A program made the translations under genes and the position numbers. Below the pieces are notes generated by a model. That model saw only the letters and a program-made list of their open reading frames with translations, was not told the DNA's origin and ran no database searches. From Bordetella parapertussis (GTDB taxonomy: Bacteria > Pseudomonadota > Gammaproteobacteria > Burkholderiales > SG8-41): DNA of 55,773 nucleotides. Below are positions 34,429 to 44,480 of this stretch, one piece after another; the stretch's first letter is position 1; each line of letters opens with the position of its first letter. The DNA lies in NCBI GenBank assembly GCA_945901405.1, contig CAMDLH010000019.1, forward strand, positions 1 to 55,773, given 5' to 3'.

Positions 34429-34708
34429 GGGTTACAGCCTTGTCGTAGAGCTGGACGGCCTTGAGCAGCGCCGCGTTTGGCGCGGGTGGCGCATCCAGCA
34501 AGCTGGCAATAAAGGCCGCATCCCGGCGTGACACGTCGATCCGCGTGCAGGTCTCGATGATCGTGCGCGCCTTTTCCGAAGCGGCTTGCACGATGAATTG
34601 ATTGACCGTAACTCCCACCAATGCCGCCGCTTCTTCAAGCTCTGTCACCAGCGCTTGCGGAAGACGGGCCGTGATGCGACCCCGTTCATCTGATGTTTTG
34701 GTTGTCAT
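34385..34708 (-). CDS. DUF1778 ribbon-helix-helix antitoxin (TacA-like)
   Basis: This 107-residue protein has an N-terminal RHH domain (RGRITARLPQALVTELEEAAALVGVTVNQFIVQAASEKARTII) and a C-terminal tail (FIASLLDAPPAPNAALLKAVQLYDKAV) that in this family wraps the GNAT toxin. It precedes and overlaps the toxin gene. It should bind its own promoter and neutralise the acetyltransferase. No strong ribosome binding site is seen before ATG 34708. Confidence 0.85.
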   Translation of the reverse strand: MTTKTSDERGRITARLPQALVTELEEAAALVGVTVNQFIVQAASEKARTIIETCTRIDVSRRDAAFIASLLDAPPAPNAALLKAVQLYDKAVTHADSVPGASGQARY

Positions 34709-35012
34709 GGTCGTTTTGAGTATTTGGTTTGAGATACCTATTCGGATTTTGCATGGGCGGTTTGAACGGACAACAGACGCAAACTAGCATGGCGGTGACA
34801 ATTTGTCACCATATGGGGTAACTGGAGGCTAGAGCATCGAAGGCTGGATGTATTGTAAGTATATGATTTTAAATAATATTTTTATCTACCACTGCAAGAC
34901 TCTGAACCGGCAAGCCCGGATGTAACGCAATGAAATCGGGAGTTCAGCAAATGCCGCGTAGAGAATAAGCTCGAAACCAACACAACAAGCCAAGGCGATC
35001 CAGATATCCGTA
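34709..35012. other. Intergenic region of about 300 bases, no gene seen
   Basis: No credible protein. A 67-codon minus-strand frame (34886-35089) with one hydrophobic stretch overlaps the reductase gene and has no family resemblance. The AT-rich motif copy at 34855 lies here. The toxin-antitoxin promoter is expected near 34709-34760. Confidence 0.5.
34855..34882 (+). repeat. AT-rich 28-nt recurrent motif, copy 7
   Basis: This reads GTAAGTATATGATTTTA, then AATAATATTTT. It is the only copy in clearly intergenic DNA away from a start or stop. Confidence 0.65.
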
Positions 35013-36026
35013 CTAACTCGTCCCCGCCGGCGTAAACGAATCACAGAAGAACTCCTCCTCCGGTAACCCGCACTGCGCAACAAAATCACGTCGTGCGGAT
35101 TCGACGACGATGGGCGCGCCGCAGGCGTAGACCTGATGGCCTGACATGTCGGGGAAATCCTGCATCACTGCCTGATGCACGAAGCCGCCGCGGCCTTGCC
35201 ACTTGTCTTCGGCAAGCGCTTCGGACAACACGGGGATGTAGCGCACGCCGTTAAAGCGCATCCATTTTTCGGCGAGTTCGTTCATGTATAAGTCGGCGCG
35301 CACGCGGCAGCCCCAGTAGAGTGTCATCGGGCGGTCGATGCCTTTGTGGATGGCGTGTTCGATGATGGCCTTGATCGGCGCGAAGCCGGTGCCGCTGGCG
35401 AGCAGGATGACGGGTTTTTCGCTTTCTTCGCGCAGAAAAAACGTGCCGAGCGGGCCTTCAAAACGCAGGATATCTTTTTCCTTCAGCGTGTTGAATACGA
35501 ATTGGCTGAACGGTCCGCCGTAGTTGCGCAAATGCAGTTGTAGCACGGTGTCGTCGTGCGGCGCGTTGGCGAGCGACAGGCTGCGGCGCAGGCCAGTTTT
35601 CATCAGGATGTCGACGTACTGGCCAGCGAGAAATTGCAGGCGCTCATTGGCGGGCAAGCGCAGATGGATCATCGTCACGTCGGGCGCGAGGCGTTGCAGC
35701 TTTTGCACCCGGCACGGCAACGTGCGCACCTGGATGTCCTTGATGGCGCTGATCTCGCGGCATTCGATGGTGATGTCGCTGATGGGCTTGGCCTGGCAAA
35801 ACAGCGCGTAGCCGTTTTTCCTGTCGGCATCCAGCAGCGCGGTATCGTCGTATGTGCCGTAATCGACTTCGCCGGATAGTACGCGTCCCTTGCACGAGCC
35901 GCAGGCGCCGTTGCGGCAGCCATAGGCGATGGTAAAGCCTTCGCGCAGCGCGCCCTCGAGGATGGTTTCGCTGTCGCTGGCGATGAACTCGTGACCGCTG
36001 GGTTTGATCGTGACTCTATGGGGCAT
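35013..36026 (-). CDS. 2Fe-2S ferredoxin-NAD(P)H reductase fusion (CDP-6-deoxyglucoseen reductase-like)
   Basis: This 337-residue protein has an N-terminal plant-type ferredoxin domain with CRNGACGSCKG and a later FCQAK cysteine ligand. The middle is an FAD-binding domain (RRSLSLANAP). A C-terminal NAD-binding domain follows (VILLASGTGFAPIKAIIEHA, YWGCRVRADLY, VYACGAPIVVESAR). It passes electrons from NAD(P)H to the 2Fe-2S cluster. The closest named family is CDP-6-deoxy-delta-3,4-glucoseen reductase, but no deoxysugar genes are present, so it is probably a general electron carrier. It is divergent from the epimerase gene with only 8 bp between starts. Confidence 0.88.
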   Translation of the reverse strand: MPHRVTIKPSGHEFIASDSETILEGALREGFTIAYGCRNGACGSCKGRVLSGEVDYGTYDDTALLDADRKNGYALFCQAKPISDITIECREISAIKDIQVRTLPCRVQKLQRLAPDVTMIHLRLPANERLQFLAGQYVDILMKTGLRRSLSLANAPHDDTVLQLHLRNYGGPFSQFVFNTLKEKDILRFEGPLGTFFLREESEKPVILLASGTGFAPIKAIIEHAIHKGIDRPMTLYWGCRVRADLYMNELAEKWMRFNGVRYIPVLSEALAEDKWQGRGGFVHQAVMQDFPDMSGHQVYACGAPIVVESARRDFVAQCGLPEEEFFCDSFTPAGTS

Positions 36027-36034
36027 GGAGTAAA

Positions 36035-36967
36035 ATGACTCTTATGAGAAGGTTACTGATTATCGGTTGTGGCGATGTCGGCATGCGCCTGATTCCGCTG
36101 GTGCGCGAGCGCTACCGCTTGTATGCGTTGACGCGCGATGCGGCGCACTGCGCGCCGCTGCGCGCGCTGGGTGTCACGCCGGTCATGGGTGATCTGGACA
36201 AGCCGCATACTCTGGAAGCGCTCGCGGGCATCGCGCAGGACATTGTTCATCTGGCGCCCCCGCCGGCGCACGGCAGCGCTGACACACGTACCGCGCATCT
36301 GATCGCGGCGCTTGGCAAAAATTCGCGAGGCAGTCTACCACAGCACTTTATCTACATCAGCACCAGCGGCGTTTACGGCGACTGCGGCGGCGCCATCGTG
36401 GCGGAGACCCGCACGCTGCGTCCGGCCACGCCGCGTGCACGCCGCCGTGTCGATGCCGAACAGCGCCTGCGCGCGTGGGGCGGCAGAAATGGCGTGCGTG
36501 TTTCGATTTTGCGCGTGCCGGGCATTTATGCCGCGGACCGTTTGCCAACGGCGCGGCTGGCGCGCGGCACCCCGGCGCTGCGCGACGAAGACGACGGCTA
36601 TGTGAATCATGTGCACGCGGATGACCTCGCGCAAATGGTGGTGGCGGCGTTGCATCACGGGCAGGCGGGGCGCGCGTACAACGCCACCGACGACATGCCT
36701 CAGAAAATGGGCGCGTATTTTGATCTGGTGGCGGATCGGTTTGGTTACGCGCGCCCGCGCCGCGTGACACGCGAGCAGGCGACAAGCGAGATTCCGGAAA
36801 GTCTGCTGTCGTTCATGAGCGAATCACGGCGGCTGTCCAATCGCCGCATCAAGGAAGAGCTGCGCGTGAAGCTGCGTTACCCGAGCGTGCGTGAGGGTTT
36901 GTTGCAAGCGAGCGTGCGCGAAGGCGTTCCGCTGGGGGCGGGCGTATCGGCCGTGACAAGGCCATGA
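36035..36967 (+). CDS. NAD-dependent epimerase/dehydratase family protein (extended SDR)
   Basis: GGAG lies four bases before ATG 36035 and an in-frame ATG occurs at 36044. The 310-residue protein starts with RRLLIIGCGDVGMRLIPLV, a Rossmann fold with GxGxxG variant. It also has HFIYISTSGVYGDCGG (the SDR Ser and YxxxK-like area) and SILRVPGIYAADRLP. Its substrate is unknown. It overlaps cutA by ATGA, so it is part of the epimerase-cutA-dsbD-tlpA-like operon. Confidence 0.85.
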   Translation: MTLMRRLLIIGCGDVGMRLIPLVRERYRLYALTRDAAHCAPLRALGVTPVMGDLDKPHTLEALAGIAQDIVHLAPPPAHGSADTRTAHLIAALGKNSRGSLPQHFIYISTSGVYGDCGGAIVAETRTLRPATPRARRRVDAEQRLRAWGGRNGVRVSILRVPGIYAADRLPTARLARGTPALRDEDDGYVNHVHADDLAQMVVAALHHGQAGRAYNATDDMPQKMGAYFDLVADRFGYARPRRVTREQATSEIPESLLSFMSESRRLSNRRIKEELRVKLRYPSVREGLLQASVREGVPLGAGVSAVTRP

Positions 36968-37293
36968 ACGCGCCTGAAGACGTGTTGCTGGTGTTGACCA
37001 ACCTGCCGGACCGCGACACGGCGTTAAAGATTGCAAACACCTTGATCGAGGAAAAATTTGCCGCGTGCGTGAACGTGCTTGGCGAATGCACCTCGGTCTA
37101 CCGCTGGCAGGGTGCGGTGGAGAATGCCGCCGAGATTCCGCTGCTGATCAAGACCACGGCGTCGCGTTATCCAGCGCTTGAGGCCGCGATCCAGAGGCTG
37201 CATCCGTACGAACTTCCGGAGATCATCGCAGTCCCACTGGCGCGCGGTTTGCCCGCCTATTTGCAATGGGTTGCCGTTGAAACCAAAGGATGA
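36964..37293 (+). CDS. cutA: Divalent-cation tolerance protein CutA
   Basis: This 109-residue protein matches CutA: VLLVLTNLPDRDTALKIANTLIEEKFAACVNVLG, YRWQGAVENAAEIPLLIKTTASRYPALE and LHPYELPEIIAVPL. The fold is a trimeric ferredoxin-like barrel with a role in copper and other metal tolerance. It overlaps the epimerase stop and the dsbD region at both ends (ATGA), so the four genes are translationally coupled. Confidence 0.93.
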   Translation: MNAPEDVLLVLTNLPDRDTALKIANTLIEEKFAACVNVLGECTSVYRWQGAVENAAEIPLLIKTTASRYPALEAAIQRLHPYELPEIIAVPLARGLPAYLQWVAVETKG

Positions 37294-37295
37294 CG

Positions 37296-39140
37296 ATGTT
37301 TCGTAAGTATTTGTTTTTATTGACTATTTTGTTCTGCTCGCTGATGCTACAAATGGCGCACGCAGCGGAGAAAGATTTGCTCGAACCCGAGCAGGCGTTT
37401 CGTTTTTCCGCGCGTGTGATCGATGCTTCGAATATCGAAGTGCGCTACCAGATCGCGGAGGGTTATTACCTGTATCGCGAGCGCTTCGCGTTTGCGGCAG
37501 CCCCTGGCAACGTTAAGCTAGGCGCCGCGCAAATCCCCGAAGGCAAGCGCCACAAGGATGAATTTTTCGGCGAGGTGCAAACGCATCGCAACGAAATAAA
37601 AATCAACGTGCCGGTGGTGGATGCGGGCGGCGGCAATGTCGCGCTCACGGTCACATCGCAGGGTTGCGCCGATGTGGGCGTGTGTTATGTGCCGATGGAG
37701 AGCCGGGTTCAAATCGCGATGGCAACCGGCGCGGTGACGGCGGGCGGCGCGGGCGGAGTGCTGTCCGCGGCGGGCGGCGGCGATGTGATGGGCCGCTTGC
37801 TGGGCGGTGGCAAACCGCCCGCGGCCTCGGCGGCGGCAAAAGCCGAAGACTCGGCCATCGCGGATCTCTTCAAAGGCAATTTCTGGCTGCTGATCGTGAG
37901 CTTTTTCGGCTTCGGCCTGTTGCTGTCGTTCACACCCTGTGTGCTGCCGATGATTCCGATCCTCTCCGGCATCATCGTCAACGGCGGCCACAAGGTCACG
38001 CACATGCACGGCTTCGTGCTCTCCGCCGCCTACGTGCTGGGCATGGCGATCACCTACGCCATCGCCGGTGTCGCGGCGGGGCTTTCGGGTGCGATGCTTG
38101 CCGCCGCGTTGCAAAACCCTTGGGTGCTGGGCACGTTCGCGGCGGTGTTTGTGCTTTTGTCGCTGTCAATGTTCGGCGCGTATGAGTTGCAAATGCCGGC
38201 GGCGTGGCAGACAAAGGTTTCCACCACGGCCAACAAGTTGCACGGCGGGCATCTTGCCGGCGTGTTCTCGATGGGCGCGCTGTCAGCGGTCATTGTCGGG
38301 CCGTGCGTCGCGGCGCCATTGGCGGGCGCGCTGTTGTATATCAGCCAGAGCCGCGACGTGGTGCTCGGCGGCACGGCGCTGTTCGCGATGGCGCTGGGCA
38401 TGGGCGTGCCGCTGCTGTTGGTGGGCGCGTCGGCGGGCGCGCTAATGCCCAAGGCCGGGCCGTGGATGGATACGGTGAAACGGTTCTTTGGCGTGCTGCT
38501 GCTGGCGGTGGCGATTTATCTGATTTCGCCATTGATCCCGTTGCAAGTGCAGATGCTGCTGTGGGCGGCGCTGCTTATCGTCAGCGCGGTGTTTCTGCGC
38601 GTGATCGATCCGCTGCCGCAACATGCGCACGGGTTTCAGCGTTTCTCCAAGGGTATCGGCGTAATCGCGTTGCTGGCCGGTGCGGCGTTTCTGGTGGGCG
38701 CGTTTTCGGGCGCGAAGGATATTTTCAGACCGTTGTCCGGGCTGGTGGCGGGCGAATCCACATCCGCGGCACCTGCGCATGACCTTTTCAAGCGCGTGGG
38801 CAGCCGCACGGAGCTTGACGCCGCGATCAAGGCGGCGGCGGGCAAACCCGTGCTGCTCGACTTCTACGCCGATTGGTGCGTGTCGTGCAAGGAGATGGAA
38901 CGTTTCACCTTCACTGATCCGCGCGTGCAAAAGCAGACGGCGCAAATGGCGATGCTGCAAGTGGATGTCACGGCAAACAGCGCCGAGCATCAGGCGCTGC
39001 TCAAGCAATACCGGCTGTTCGGGCCGCCCGGCATTATTTTCTTTGACCGCGGCGGGCGCGAAATTCAGGGCCTGCGCGTGATCGGCTTTCAGAGCGCCGA
39101 CAAGTTCACCGGCGTGCTCGGTGAGGTGTTGAAGTTTTGA
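37296..39140 (+). CDS. dsbD: Thiol:disulfide interchange protein DsbD
   Basis: ATG 37296 is preferred because AAAGGA ends five bases before it; ATG 37290 overlaps the cutA stop as an alternative. The 614-residue protein has a signal peptide, an N-terminal DsbD-alpha domain (GCADVGVCYVPMESRVQIA with its cysteines), and eight or so membrane segments including FTPCVLPMIPILSGI and VIVGPCVAAPLAGALLYI. A C-terminal thioredoxin domain carries DWCVSCKEME. It moves electrons from cytoplasmic thioredoxin to periplasmic proteins. Codons two to eleven (RKYLFLLTIL) come from an AT-rich motif copy. Confidence 0.93.
   Translation: MFRKYLFLLTILFCSLMLQMAHAAEKDLLEPEQAFRFSARVIDASNIEVRYQIAEGYYLYRERFAFAAAPGNVKLGAAQIPEGKRHKDEFFGEVQTHRNEIKINVPVVDAGGGNVALTVTSQGCADVGVCYVPMESRVQIAMATGAVTAGGAGGVLSAAGGGDVMGRLLGGGKPPAASAAAKAEDSAIADLFKGNFWLLIVSFFGFGLLLSFTPCVLPMIPILSGIIVNGGHKVTHMHGFVLSAAYVLGMAITYAIAGVAAGLSGAMLAAALQNPWVLGTFAAVFVLLSLSMFGAYELQMPAAWQTKVSTTANKLHGGHLAGVFSMGALSAVIVGPCVAAPLAGALLYISQSRDVVLGGTALFAMALGMGVPLLLVGASAGALMPKAGPWMDTVKRFFGVLLLAVAIYLISPLIPLQVQMLLWAALLIVSAVFLRVIDPLPQHAHGFQRFSKGIGVIALLAGAAFLVGAFSGAKDIFRPLSGLVAGESTSAAPAHDLFKRVGSRTELDAAIKAAAGKPVLLDFYADWCVSCKEMERFTFTDPRVQKQTAQMAMLQVDVTANSAEHQALLKQYRLFGPPGIIFFDRGGREIQGLRVIGFQSADKFTGVLGEVLKF
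37303..37330 (+). repeat. AT-rich 28-nt recurrent motif, copy 8
   Basis: This reads GTAAGTATTTGTTTTTATTG, then ACTATTTT. It lies in the signal-peptide codons of dsbD in the same reading phase as copies 2 and 3. Confidence 0.65.
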
Positions 39141-39700
39141 TGAGCCGTACGCGGCGGTTGATGCTGTACGGGGCGGTTGCGCTGGCCGCCGCCGCCGCTG
39201 GCGTTGGCGTGCAGATCTGGCGCAGCTCGGGCAAGGTGCCGCCGCCCGCACCAGCAGCGGCAAGCCCGGCCGAGGCGATTCTGGCGCTGCGGCTTGCCGA
39301 CCCGCAAGGCAAACTTGAAGCGGTCAGCCAATGGCGCGGCAAGGTGCTGGTGGTGAATTTCTGGGCGACCTGGTGTGCGCCATGCCGCGAAGAAATTCCG
39401 ATGTTCGTCAAATTGCAGGATAAATACCGCGCGCAAGGCGTGCAATTTGTCGGTATTGCCATCGATCAGCCCGATAAAACCGCGCAATTTGCAAAAGAAT
39501 TTGCTATCAACTACCCGCTGCTGATTGGCGACTTTGGCGTGGTGGATAAATCGCGGGATGCGGGCAATTCTAAGCGCGGGTTGCCGTTTACCTTGATATT
39601 TGATCGGGGCGGAGCAATCAAAAGTACCGAATTGGGCGGATTAAAACAGGAAAAGCTTGAACCGCTGCTGTTGTCTATTCTGAAAACCTCCTCAAAGTAA
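39140..39700 (+). CDS. TlpA/ResA-like membrane-anchored thioredoxin
   Basis: ATG 39140 overlaps the dsbD stop (TGATG). The 186-residue protein has an N-terminal membrane anchor (LMLYGAVALAAAAAGVGVQIW) and a thioredoxin domain with active site FWATWCAPCREEIP. Family features GVQFVGIAIDQPDKTAQF and RGLPFTLIFDRGG follow. It probably receives electrons from DsbD and reduces apocytochrome or other periplasmic disulfides. Confidence 0.9.
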   Translation: MSRTRRLMLYGAVALAAAAAGVGVQIWRSSGKVPPPAPAAASPAEAILALRLADPQGKLEAVSQWRGKVLVVNFWATWCAPCREEIPMFVKLQDKYRAQGVQFVGIAIDQPDKTAQFAKEFAINYPLLIGDFGVVDKSRDAGNSKRGLPFTLIFDRGGAIKSTELGGLKQEKLEPLLLSILKTSSK

Positions 39701-39926
39701 TGGTATTTAACGGCAATGTTCTCTAATTGACGTTAAATTGTTATTAATTTCAGCTGACTGGTTTAGCGGGCACCGGGTTGCTGCGACAGGTGCAGTCGTC
39801 CTCTGTGCAGCGTAGTGGGGCCAATTCGTGCCATTTGCCAAAAATGTCTATTCCTCACGTTTCTGGCTCTAAGTTTCAGCAAAATCATGTAAAAAGAAGG
39901 AAATAAAGTCTAAGGCCTGGATGGGA
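39701..39926. other. AT-rich non-coding gap before aroQ, no gene seen
   Basis: No open frame of interest. It contains A/T-rich segments and no strong hairpin followed by a T run that I could identify. The operon promoter lies at its right side. Confidence 0.45.
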
Positions 39927-39956
39927 TCGACAATTGCGTGCATGGACTGCTACAAT
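39927..39956 (+). promoter_or_regulatory. Likely sigma-70 promoter for aroQ-accB-accC
   Basis: TCGACA (39927-39932), then an 18-base spacer, then TACAAT (39951-39956), close to TTGACA and TATAAT. The aroQ start lies 37 bases downstream. Confidence 0.5.
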
Positions 39957-39992
39957 GTCGCTTTCCCGGCAGCAATGGAGCATGCACTAATC

Positions 39993-40433
39993 ATGGCCAG
40001 CGCCAAGAACATCTTGCTGATCAACGGGCCGAATCTGAATTTGTTGGGCATGCGCGAGCCGGGTATTTATGGCAGCGACACCTTGCCCGCCATAGAAAAA
40101 CGCCTCGCCGAGCAAGCCGTTGCGGCAGGCGCCAGGCTGACCACATTCCAAAGCAACTCCGAAGCGGACATCGTTGATCGTATCCAGCGCGCCGCCGCCG
40201 AAGGGGTGAATTTCATCATCATCAACCCGGCGGCGTTTACCCACACCAGTGTTGCCATGCGCGATGCGTTGTCAGCGGTGCGCATCCCGTTCATCGAATT
40301 GCATCTGTCGAATGTGCACGCGCGCGAGGCGTTTCGCCAACACTCGTACTTCTCGGATATCGCGCTTGGCGTGATCTGCGGGCTGGGCGCCAAGGGCTAT
40401 GAGTTAGCACTTGCTTACGTTTTGCGCCACTAG
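39993..40433 (+). CDS. aroQ: Type II 3-dehydroquinate dehydratase
   Basis: ATG 39993 ([19 protein letters not shown]) gives the normal 146 residues; an in-frame ATG at 39975 is possible. Signatures are [17 protein letters not shown] (with the catalytic tyrosine), [23 protein letters not shown] and [15 protein letters not shown]. It dehydrates 3-dehydroquinate in the shikimate route. It sits just ahead of accB, an order common in beta- and gammaproteobacteria. Confidence 0.93.
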   Translation: MASAKNILLINGPNLNLLGMREPGIYGSDTLPAIEKRLAEQAVAAGARLTTFQSNSEADIVDRIQRAAAEGVNFIIINPAAFTHTSVAMRDALSAVRIPFIELHLSNVHAREAFRQHSYFSDIALGVICGLGAKGYELALAYVLRH

Positions 40434-40461
40434 AAAAACAGGAGTAAAAACATGGACTTAC
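40434..40461 (-). repeat. AT-rich 28-nt recurrent motif, copy 9 (weaker)
   Basis: On the minus strand this reads GTAAGTCCATGTTTTTA, then CTCCTGTTTTT. It covers the accB start codon, the opposite strand carrying ATG and the ribosome binding site. Confidence 0.4.
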
Positions 40462-40910
40462 GTAAAGTCAAAACGCTGATCGATCTGGTTCAGCAGTCCG
40501 ATATCACCGAGCTTGAAATCACCGAAGGCGAGGAGCGTGTGCGCATCAGCCGCGGCCATGCGGTGGCGGGGGCGGCCCCCGCCACCGTGCAACCCTCGAT
40601 GATGGTTCCAGCCGCTCCAGCAGCAGCGCCAAGTGCCGCGCCGGCCGCTGCTGCCGACCTTCCCGCCGAACCCGCCGGCCATATATTGAAGTCGCCGATG
40701 GTTGGCACCTTCTATCGTTCCTCCGCCCCAGGGGCGAACCCCTTTGTGGAAATCGGCCAAACGGTGAAGGCGGGCGACACCGTGTGCATCATTGAGGCGA
40801 TGAAACTGCTCAACGAAATCGAGTGCGACCACGACGGCGTGATCAAGGAAATCCTCGTCGAAAACGGCCAACCAGTTGAGTATGGGCAGCCCTTGATGCG
40901 CATCGAATAA
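40452..40910 (+). CDS. accB: Biotin carboxyl carrier protein of acetyl-CoA carboxylase
   Basis: AGGAGTAAAAAC precedes ATG 40452. The 152-residue protein has an N-terminal segment, an Ala/Pro-rich linker (about 38-74) and a biotinyl domain ending in [19 protein letters not shown]. Biotin joins K118 of EAMK. It carries CO2 from biotin carboxylase to the transcarboxylase for malonyl-CoA. accC follows 33 bp downstream. Confidence 0.96.
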   Translation: MDLRKVKTLIDLVQQSDITELEITEGEERVRISRGHAVAGAAPATVQPSMMVPAAPAAAPSAAPAAAADLPAEPAGHILKSPMVGTFYRSSAPGANPFVEIGQTVKAGDTVCIIEAMKLLNEIECDHDGVIKEILVENGQPVEYGQPLMRIE

Positions 40911-40943
40911 TCGCGCGCGCAGATTCGATCCCACTTACTACCC

Positions 40944-42299
<1,356 letters not shown>

Positions 42300-42391
42300 C
42301 CCCGTGAACCGTAAACCGTAAACAGTGAACCGTCGAATATCAAAGATGGTTGTTACTATTCACTGTTAATGGTTCACCGTTTACCCACATA
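42300..42391. repeat. GTGAACC-type inverted repeat between accC and prmA
   Basis: The left part (GTGAACCGTAAACCGTAAAC, AGTGAACCG) pairs with the right part (CACTGTTAATGG, TTCACCGTTTAC). It could form a hairpin in the transcript. The whole gap is this repeat. Confidence 0.6.
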
Positions 42392-43282
42392 ATGTCCTGG
42401 CACTCCATCACGTTAACCATCGACGAACGCCACGTCGAAGCGCTGAGCGATGCCTTGCTCGAAGCTGGCGCGATTTCGGTGGATGTGGCCGATGCCGATG
42501 CGGGCAGCGCCGCCGAGAAACCGTTGTTCGCCGAACCGGGCTCAGCACCCGCGGATTCGTGGCCGCTTAACAAAGTGACCGCGTTATTTACGCAGGATAT
42601 CGAGGTGGCGGCGGTGATGCCACGCGCGCTGCTGGCAGCCAGGTTGCCCAACGTAACGCCGTGGAACGTGACCACGCTCGACGATCAGGATTGGGTGCGC
42701 GCCACGCGCGATCAATTCACGCCGCAGCAAATCACACAGCGCTTGTGGGTGGTGCCGACGTGGCACACGCCGCCCGCGCCGGACGCGATCAATATCATTC
42801 TCGATCCCGGCCTGGCGTTCGGCACCGGCACGCATCCGACCACGCGTTTATGTCTGCGCTGGCTTGACGCGAATCTCAGGCGCGGCGACACGGTGATCGA
42901 TTTCGGTTGCGGTTCGGGCATCCTGGCGATCGCCGCGCTCAAGCTCGGCGCGCACGCCGCATGGGGTGTCGATATCGACGAACAGGCGGTGCTTGCCGCG
43001 CGCGACAATGCGTTGCAGAATCAGGCGCATGCGATATTTGTCACCGCCGCCGATCAACTGCATGCGCCCGTGCAAATCGTGGTTGCCAACATACTCGCCA
43101 ATCCGCTTACGGTACTAGCACCCTTGCTTGCGCGCCTGACCTTGCCCGGCGGGCGCGTGGTTCTGTCGGGCATACTTGCCGGGCAAGCGGACGAAGTGCA
43201 CGCGGTTTACCGCGCATGGTTCGACATGAATCCAGTGGAGCGCGACGCGGAATGGGTGTTGCTGTCGGGTGTAAAACGATGA
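42392..43282 (+). CDS. prmA: Ribosomal protein L11 methyltransferase
   Basis: ATG 42392 (MSWHSITLTIDERHVEALSD) begins after the intergenic repeat. The 296 residues have the substrate-binding N-terminal domain and a SAM-binding Rossmann fold: LDPGLAFGTGTHPTTRLCLRWL, VIDFGCGSGILAIAALKLGA and VVANILANPLTVLAPLL. It trimethylates ribosomal protein L11. Confidence 0.94.
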   Translation: MSWHSITLTIDERHVEALSDALLEAGAISVDVADADAGSAAEKPLFAEPGSAPADSWPLNKVTALFTQDIEVAAVMPRALLAARLPNVTPWNVTTLDDQDWVRATRDQFTPQQITQRLWVVPTWHTPPAPDAINIILDPGLAFGTGTHPTTRLCLRWLDANLRRGDTVIDFGCGSGILAIAALKLGAHAAWGVDIDEQAVLAARDNALQNQAHAIFVTAADQLHAPVQIVVANILANPLTVLAPLLARLTLPGGRVVLSGILAGQADEVHAVYRAWFDMNPVERDAEWVLLSGVKR

Positions 43283-43318
43283 CAACAACTCGCCGGGCCG
43301 CGTGAGCCGAGTCTGACC

Positions 43319-44464
43319 ATGGAAATGATCACCACCTGCCCGCACTGTGCGACATCGTTTCGCGTAACGCCGGATCATCTGCGCGCGCGCGCCGGGCAGG
43401 TGCGTTGCGGCCGCTGCACCAAAGTTTTCGATGGATTCAAGGCGCTCACGATGCGCGAGGCTATCAAGCCCAGCGAACCCGCACCCACCGCGCCGCAGCC
43501 GGCAACCGCCCCGCAGCCAGCGCCGGAAGAATTCGCACCCGGTGCACCGGCTGCAAGTGAATCACCAGTGCCGCCGATGCAGGCCGTGGCGCCGGAAGCA
43601 CCACAGCCGCAAGCCCCCCAGCCTGAAGCAGCCGCCGAGTCGGCCCCTGTTGCATCAGTGTCCGAGCCTACTCCGGCGCCAGTTGCTCCGGAACCCGACG
43701 TGCCCCTGCACGCGGGCGCCGAGACGCCGGTGGATATCGAACTGCTCAAAACGCAGGACATGGTGATTCAATCGCCGCCGGCGGCCCCGGATATACCAGC
43801 GCCGATACAGCCGGAGATACCACGGACGGCGAAGACCGCGGCAACCGCCACGCCGGCGCAAGACATCCATGAGCGGCTCACGCCGATTGCACCGGCCACA
43901 CCCGCCAGGGTGCCGGTGCCGCTGGCCAAGCCGGTGGAGCACGATTATCCAGACTACGTTGAAGAAGCGCCGAAGCGCCGCGGCGGACTGTGGGCATTCG
44001 CGGCGCTGCTAGCGCTGCTTGTGCTGGCGGGTCAGGCCGTCCATGTTTATCGCAACGAACTCGCGTCGAAATTTCCGGGTTTGAAGCCCACCCTGCTGCA
44101 ATTCTGCGATTACGCGTCGTGCAAGATTTCGCCGATGCAGCGCCCCGATGCGCTCAAGATCGAAGCATCCGATTTGCAGGTGGCCGATCCTTCCAAGCCC
44201 ACGGTCATTCAATTGACCGCGACTCTGCGCAACCATTCGAGCATGGAAGTCGGCTATCCGATGCTCGATCTGGTGCTCACCGACAATCGCGAGCACACGC
44301 TGGTGCGCCGCATGTTCGCGCCCGCAGATTATCTGCCGCGCGCGGATGCATCGGCGGCGGGTATCGCCGCCAACGCCGAGGTTACCGTGCGCGTCGATAT
44401 CGATGTCGGCACGCTAGGTGCCGCGGGCTTTCGGTTGAATCTCGCGCCCATTGTAAATAATTGA
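43319..44464 (+). CDS. DUF3426 zinc-ribbon membrane protein
   Basis: This 381-residue protein begins with an MJ0042-type zinc ribbon (CPHCATSFRVTPDHLRARAGQVRCGRC, two CxxC pairs) followed by a long Pro/Ala-rich low-complexity stretch (about 50-210). One membrane helix follows (GLWAFAALLALLVLAGQAVHVY), then a DUF3426 domain outside the membrane (SDLQVADPSKPTVIQLTATLRNHS, GYPMLDLVLTDN). Function unknown. In betaproteobacteria it regularly follows prmA, as here. Confidence 0.88.
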   Translation: MEMITTCPHCATSFRVTPDHLRARAGQVRCGRCTKVFDGFKALTMREAIKPSEPAPTAPQPATAPQPAPEEFAPGAPAASESPVPPMQAVAPEAPQPQAPQPEAAAESAPVASVSEPTPAPVAPEPDVPLHAGAETPVDIELLKTQDMVIQSPPAAPDIPAPIQPEIPRTAKTAATATPAQDIHERLTPIAPATPARVPVPLAKPVEHDYPDYVEEAPKRRGGLWAFAALLALLVLAGQAVHVYRNELASKFPGLKPTLLQFCDYASCKISPMQRPDALKIEASDLQVADPSKPTVIQLTATLRNHSSMEVGYPMLDLVLTDNREHTLVRRMFAPADYLPRADASAAGIAANAEVTVRVDIDVGTLGAAGFRLNLAPIVNN

Positions 44465-44480
44465 TTTAATTCACTATTTT
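44453..44480 (+). repeat. AT-rich 28-nt recurrent motif, copy 10
   Basis: This reads GTAAATAATTGATTTAATTC, then ACTATTTT, ending exactly on the base before gcvT ATG 44481 and containing the DUF3426 gene stop. Confidence 0.55.

Noticed and set aside
34886..35089. 67-codon minus-strand frame with one hydrophobic stretch
   Set aside because: It overlaps the end of the reductase gene in another frame and shows no recognisable motif.
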